A stretch of DNA of 8,428 bases from an uncultured Eubacteriales bacterium (GTDB lineage Bacteria > Bacillota_A > Clostridia > Christensenellales > Aristaeellaceae): positions 1 to 8,428 of the forward strand of contig CADBLV010000106.1 in NCBI GenBank assembly GCA_902795555.1, written 5' to 3'. A program made the position numbers and the translations under genes. A model generated the notes under the pieces. That model did not search any database and was not told the DNA's origin. It was given only the letters and a program-made list of their open reading frames with translations. Positions 5,225 to 8,428 of this stretch are shown one piece after another. Each line of letters starts with the position of its first letter. Position 1 is the stretch's first letter.

Positions 5225-6454
5225 TCACACAAGATCCAACGTGAAGGTAATCATTCCTTCTGCATAATGCACATTCAGCTTTCCCTTCATTCGTTCCGTC
5301 ATCTCTTTTGCCATCGAAAGCCCGATTCCAAAGCCGCTTTTCCCTGAATTGTGGGATTCGTCCTGTCTGTAAAAGCGTTCAAAGAAACGGGAAGTATCCA
5401 CTTCTTTGTCGCTGACAAAGGTATTGGACACGCTGAATCTGGCTCCGTTTCCTTTTTTGTTCAGGGAAACGGACACAAGGCCTCCGTCATCACAGTATTT
5501 TGACGCATTATCAAGCAGGATGACCGCAATCTGCTGCAGCGTTCTTTTTTCACCTTTCACGTGAATACCCTGCTCAATTTTGCTCTTATACTGTTTCCCG
5601 GAAGATTCGATGGTGCTGCGATACGTTTCGGCAACGTCCATGATAACCTGGGAGAAATCCACATTCGTAAGCTCTATTTCCTTCATTTCATCCAGACGGG
5701 TCAGTACAACAAGGTTTTCAATCAGTGATTGCAGCCGGCTGATCTGACGACTGGTGCTCTCCGTCCATTTGGTTTTTCCGTTGATTGCTTCTGACATTTC
5801 ATTATTCGCTGCAATAACGGCCAGGGGGGTTTTCAGTTCATGGCTTGCGTTGGTGATAAACCTTTTCTGCTTTTCATCGTTTTCTATAAATGGTTTTACC
5901 AGTTTTTTAGAAAAATGGCTCATGGCAAGCATAAACAGAATAAGCACCGCTCCCCAAAGCGCAGCCATATAAATGACGATCAGCCTGGACAAAGCATATC
6001 GACTGGTACTGTCTGCAATAATGACCAGCGTGGTTCCGTCATCCATGGTTTTTCGACCGTAATGAAGGAAACGCGGCCCGCTGTTGTTCAGTCGTCCGCT
6101 GTCATTCTTCTTTTCAAGTGCCTCTCTGGCCATGTCCTCAGCATCCTGATCTGACACAGCTGTCATATACTTGCTGAGCACCTGAGACTGATCATCAGAA
6201 ATGAGAACCGAAACAAAACGAATCTCATTGATCGATTCCGTATTCAGGGCAAGGAAGGTCTCCTGGTGCGGAGCAAACTCGCCTCTTTCCGGAAGCAGCC
6301 CGTCATTGTCCAGAATCAGGTTAATAAAAACCTGTGTCTGACGGGCAATCGTGGAATTTGTCGCCCAGAAGATAATCCCGATCACAAGGACAATCACCAG
6401 GAGCAGAATCATCGATGAGCCCCACATGTATCTACGCTGCAGTTTTTTGAACAT
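5225..6454 (-). CDS. sensor histidine kinase
   Basis: A 409-residue membrane kinase. Transmembrane helices are at about residues 13-31 and 157-178, framing an extracytoplasmic sensor region of about 125 residues without a recognisable domain. The second helix is followed after only about 25 residues by the H-box NASHELKTPLAVI, with phospho-acceptor H205. No full HAMP domain fits in that linker. The N-box is LLDNASKYCDDGG (N316). The F-box is RFFERFYR at about 356-363, and the G2 box is GKSGFGIGLSMAKEM at 371-385. A classical DxGxG G1 box is not seen; the region reads SNTFVSDKEVD, as in many small Firmicutes kinases. It starts 3 bp after the stop of the response regulator, so it should phosphorylate that protein. 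The signal is unknown. Confidence 0.92.
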   Translation of the reverse strand: MFKKLQRRYMWGSSMILLLVIVLVIGIIFWATNSTIARQTQVFINLILDNDGLLPERGEFAPHQETFLALNTESINEIRFVSVLISDDQSQVLSKYMTAVSDQDAEDMAREALEKKNDSGRLNNSGPRFLHYGRKTMDDGTTLVIIADSTSRYALSRLIVIYMAALWGAVLILFMLAMSHFSKKLVKPFIENDEKQKRFITNASHELKTPLAVIAANNEMSEAINGKTKWTESTSRQISRLQSLIENLVVLTRLDEMKEIELTNVDFSQVIMDVAETYRSTIESSGKQYKSKIEQGIHVKGEKRTLQQIAVILLDNASKYCDDGGLVSVSLNKKGNGARFSVSNTFVSDKEVDTSRFFERFYRQDESHNSGKSGFGIGLSMAKEMTERMKGKLNVHYAEGMITFTLDLV

Positions 6455-6457
6455 AGA

Positions 6458-7123
6458 TCAGATCTCCCTCAATCTGAAAGATTCGTTTCGTTCTCCTTCA
6501 ATGGTCACGTTGGCCTGTATGGACTGAAGCTTGGCACGGAGGAAGGAAATATACATCCATACTGTGTCAGCGTCCGCGGGTTCATGAGTCCAGACTTCCC
6601 TGATCAAATCGTCCGCCGACAGATCTCTGTCAGCATTTCCGATCAGACAGCTTAGCAATCGCACCTCTTTGTGGGCAAGGCCGATTGTATTCATGGCGCG
6701 AATTTCCGATGTTTCTGTGTCAAGTTCCATGTTCCCGAATGAAAGAATACGCGTCTTGTATTCCCGTTTTCTCCGGCCCAGGGCTCGTATCCTGGCGCTG
6801 AGTTCTTCCATGGAAAACGGCTTAGTCAGATAATCATCCGCGCCGGCATCCAGTCCTTCGATCCGATCCGACACTTCAGCCTTGGCAGTCAGGAAAATAG
6901 CGGGGGTTGTATTTCCTGTTTCGCGTATGAGCCGTATTGCCGATATCCCGTCCATTTCAGGCATCATGACATCTATCACAATGGTGTCAAATGTGTCAGA
7001 CTTTGCTTTTTCGACAGCTTCCCGGCCATTGCTGACAGCAATGACCTGATATCCCTGGTATTCCAGATATGCGGTAACCACTTCCCGCAGATCTGTTTCA
7101 TCTTCTGCAAATAATAATTTCAT
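6458..7123 (-). CDS. OmpR/PhoB-family response regulator
   Basis: A 221-residue two-domain regulator. The receiver domain covers residues 1-115, with acidic pocket E7-D8, phospho-acceptor D51 in VIDVMMPEMDG, the switch T79 in FLTAKAE, and K101 in LTKPFSMEEL. A winged-helix DNA-binding domain follows at about 127-221, with LSFGNMELDTETSEI at its start, the helix LAHKEVRLLSCLIG, a recognition region around DADTVWMYISFLRAKL and a final strand ending FRLREI. Its ATG overlaps the stop of the alarmone synthetase (ATGA, 7120-7123), and the synthetase tail supplies the AGGAAAGGA-type ribosome binding site. It therefore makes one translationally coupled unit with the synthetase and the kinase. The DNA target is unknown; autoregulation of the operon is plausible. 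Confidence 0.93.
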   Translation of the reverse strand: MKLLFAEDETDLREVVTAYLEYQGYQVIAVSNGREAVEKAKSDTFDTIVIDVMMPEMDGISAIRLIRETGNTTPAIFLTAKAEVSDRIEGLDAGADDYLTKPFSMEELSARIRALGRRKREYKTRILSFGNMELDTETSEIRAMNTIGLAHKEVRLLSCLIGNADRDLSADDLIREVWTHEPADADTVWMYISFLRAKLQSIQANVTIEGERNESFRLREI

Positions 7124-7746
7124 GTTTCCTTTCCTTCCCGGATGATCCGCTTCAGCGTCTGCATGGAAACATCACACGCGGCCAGTTCGTTTGCGCAGCG
7201 GCGCAGTTCCTGAATAATCAGTTCCTGGTTCGTGATTCTTTTTTTGTATTTCATCTCATGTTCCAGCGCAGCCCAGGTATCCATTGCAATCGTTCGAAGC
7301 TGTATTTCCACATAATAATGGCCCGGCGTATTGCCTTCAACGTCTGTCTCATCTGTTTCGACATCAAGAATCATGTGATAACTTCTGTATCCGTTTGGTT
7401 TTGCGTTTTGAATATAATCCTTTTCCCGGACAACGCTGCACCCGGGAAGGCTTTTAATCCGCCTGACGTTTTCATATACGTCGTCAATGAACAGGCAGAC
7501 AACCCTGATTCCGATAGAATCTGTGATCTGGCGCAATGCACCGTAAGAAGTCTTTTCCAGACCTTTCCTGCTCAGTTTCTCAAGCGTACTGTCCTCACTC
7601 TTAATCCGGCAATTCAGATGTTCAAAGAGTTTTTCGCCATGTTCGGACTCATACACTTTTCCGTAGGCCTCAATCTGTTCCGTCATGCGGGCCATGATGT
7701 GCGTCATCGCGTCGTAGTACGTGCCATACAGCCCATTCAGGGTCAT
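7120..7746 (-). CDS. small alarmone synthetase, RelA/SpoT (RelQ/YjbM-like) domain protein
   Basis: A 208-residue single-domain (p)ppGpp synthetase, which transfers pyrophosphate from ATP to GDP or GTP. Family motifs appear in order: R47-I-K49 with the following S53-T-L-E-K-L helix, D76-SIG-I-R81, the G-loop PNGYRSYHMIL at 117-127, E147-I-Q149-L-R151-T, then W158 and LEHEMKYKK at 161-169. These cover the nucleotide-binding and catalytic residues of RelQ-type enzymes (D76 and E147 matching the catalytic acids), so the enzyme looks active. There is no HD hydrolase domain and no ACT/TGS region, and the length fits small synthetases. A TGA lies directly before the ATG, so no longer start exists in frame. 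The ribosome binding site is weak (GAGAG, about 12 bases upstream). Its stop overlaps the response regulator start. Confidence 0.92.
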   Translation of the reverse strand: MTLNGLYGTYYDAMTHIMARMTEQIEAYGKVYESEHGEKLFEHLNCRIKSEDSTLEKLSRKGLEKTSYGALRQITDSIGIRVVCLFIDDVYENVRRIKSLPGCSVVREKDYIQNAKPNGYRSYHMILDVETDETDVEGNTPGHYYVEIQLRTIAMDTWAALEHEMKYKKRITNQELIIQELRRCANELAACDVSMQTLKRIIREGKET

Positions 7747-7753
7747 TCAACGA

Positions 7754-7804
7754 TCACACTCTCTTCCTCTGAGCAGGTGTTTTGCAGAACACAATGCCCT
7801 TCAT
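7754..7804 (-). other. possible 16-codon leader ORF upstream of the alarmone synthetase
   Basis: Reading MKGIVFCKTPAQRKRV, this ORF begins three bases after an AAGGA and stops seven bases before the synthetase ATG, whose own ribosome binding site is weak. It also lies in the same frame as the partial gene upstream, with no stop between that gene's TAA and this ORF's TGA. A short dyad (GTGTT...AACAC, 7777-7792) lies inside it. Re-initiation from the leader could set synthetase translation. Chance cannot be excluded. Confidence 0.22.
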
Positions 7805-7815
7805 CTTTCCTTCTC

Positions 7816-7834
7816 TGTGAACGATCGGTTCATA
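7816..7834. promoter_or_regulatory. inverted repeat upstream of the alarmone synthetase operon
   Basis: TGTGAAC and GTTCATA form seven-base arms with one mismatch around a five-base spacer, about 70-88 bp upstream of the synthetase ATG. This is the most operator-like element in the 151-bp gap 7747-7897. I found no convincing -35/-10 pair and no terminator in that gap. Confidence 0.25.
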
Positions 7835-7897
7835 TCTGCCGGGACATTCACCTTTGCGTTGCCGTTCATCAGGCCCGAATGATAGACCGACAGCGGC

Positions 7898-8428
7898 TTA
7901 CGATGGTTCAATACGGATGTTCGTCAGCGCACACTGGTCTCCGGTCAGCGCGACAAAGATCTCATTGACATGATCCAGAATCGTCGTGGTGCTGTCGATC
8001 GCAATGCCGAGGTTGCTGGTCTCCATTGTTATCCGGTTTCCGTCACGCCGGATCCTGACGGTGCAGTCCATCCCGTTTTTATTTGTCTCTTTCCAGACAG
8101 TCCATCCGGGGAAATCCCGGGTGTGATCGATATGAACATCGTTTTCGGCATGCTTATCGGATTCCCAGTTTTCGCCGTCCAGGCGAAGGAGGAGGAATTC
8201 CCGGTAGCCGGCTCCGTCAGCGTTTCCGTCTTCCGAAGTGAAAAGGGTGATAAACGGGCAATGCCAGATCAGCCTCGCGGTCGGCAGACTCCGGGTGTGG
8301 AAAGTGAGCGTCAAACCGTCCTTGACCGGGATGCCTTTTGTCGTCTGCGAACGCCAGCCGTCGATTTGCAGATTCGGAAGATCCCCTTCCGGGCAGCCGC
8401 GGATATAGCTGATCTCCTCAGCAATCCG
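7898..8428 (-). CDS. unassigned protein, beta-rich C-terminal domain (N-terminus cut by window edge)
   Basis: The open frame runs off the right edge, and 176 residues up to a TAA at 7898-7900 are visible. The first visible residues, RIAEEISYIRGCPEGDLPN, are followed by a domain rich in beta strands. These include a GIPVKDGLTLTFHTRSLPTAR segment, LIWHCPFITLFTS, REFLLLRLDGENWES, GMDCTVRIRRDGNRITMETSN and a closing CALTNIRIEPS. Alternating hydrophobic residues and many tryptophans and aspartates suggest a jelly-roll or carbohydrate-binding-like sandwich. I do not recognise a named family. It could be the C-terminal module of a larger signalling or surface protein. A TTG at 8314 is not a real start, because the frame is open and protein-like before it. 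The gene is co-directional with the alarmone synthetase operon, 151 bp away with no terminator seen, so co-transcription is possible. Confidence 0.7.
   Translation of the reverse strand, partial: RIAEEISYIRGCPEGDLPNLQIDGWRSQTTKGIPVKDGLTLTFHTRSLPTARLIWHCPFITLFTSEDGNADGAGYREFLLLRLDGENWESDKHAENDVHIDHTRDFPGWTVWKETNKNGMDCTVRIRRDGNRITMETSNLGIAIDSTTTILDHVNEIFVALTGDQCALTNIRIEPS

Noticed and set aside
7258..7968. 236-codon plus-strand open frame
   Set aside because: It is antisense to the RelA/SpoT-domain gene, whose motifs are all in place; its composition is cysteine- and histidine-rich as expected of a shadow frame.

Overview
The window looks like an accessory stretch of a Firmicutes chromosome, most likely a clostridial gut or rumen-type bacterium. 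This is inferred from AGGAGG-type ribosome binding sites before most genes, tight operons with ATGA-type overlaps, mid-range GC and the kinds of protein families present. No rRNA, tRNA, CRISPR array, insertion sequence or clear rho-independent terminator was seen.

Region 1 (1-1907, minus strand) is an operon read from right to left. A consensus sigma-A promoter (TTGACA, 17 bp, TATAAT) overlaps an inverted repeat. It drives an 18-codon stub that looks like the N-terminus of a TetR repressor and ends at a stop. Next come an iron-sulfur-flavoprotein-like oxidoreductase, a DUF998-type membrane protein and a GyrI-like/AraC effector-binding protein cut by the left edge. The repressor appears to have been lost while its promoter and operator remain.

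Region 2 (1908-2131) is a junction. It holds a 33-codon minus-strand open frame that reads like the tail of a lost exported or Ig-like protein, and then a palindrome that overlaps the promoter of the next operon.

Region 3 (2132-5158, plus strand) is a compact accessory operon: an XRE-type regulator, a candidate 39-codon gene directly downstream, a PaiA/BltD-like GNAT acetyltransferase, a Nudix hydrolase, an EamA/DMT-type ten-helix transporter and a second GNAT acetyltransferase. Starts were set at ATG codons with good ribosome binding sites, so the XRE and EamA genes are shorter than their longest open frames.

Region 4 (5225-7746, minus strand) is a signalling operon: a single-domain RelA/SpoT small alarmone synthetase whose stop overlaps the start of an OmpR-type response regulator, followed 3 bp later by a sensor histidine kinase. 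This coupling of (p)ppGpp synthesis to a two-component system is the most interesting item in the window. Upstream of it, a minus-strand gene enters from the right edge (7898-8428). It encodes a beta-rich C-terminal domain that I cannot assign to a family.
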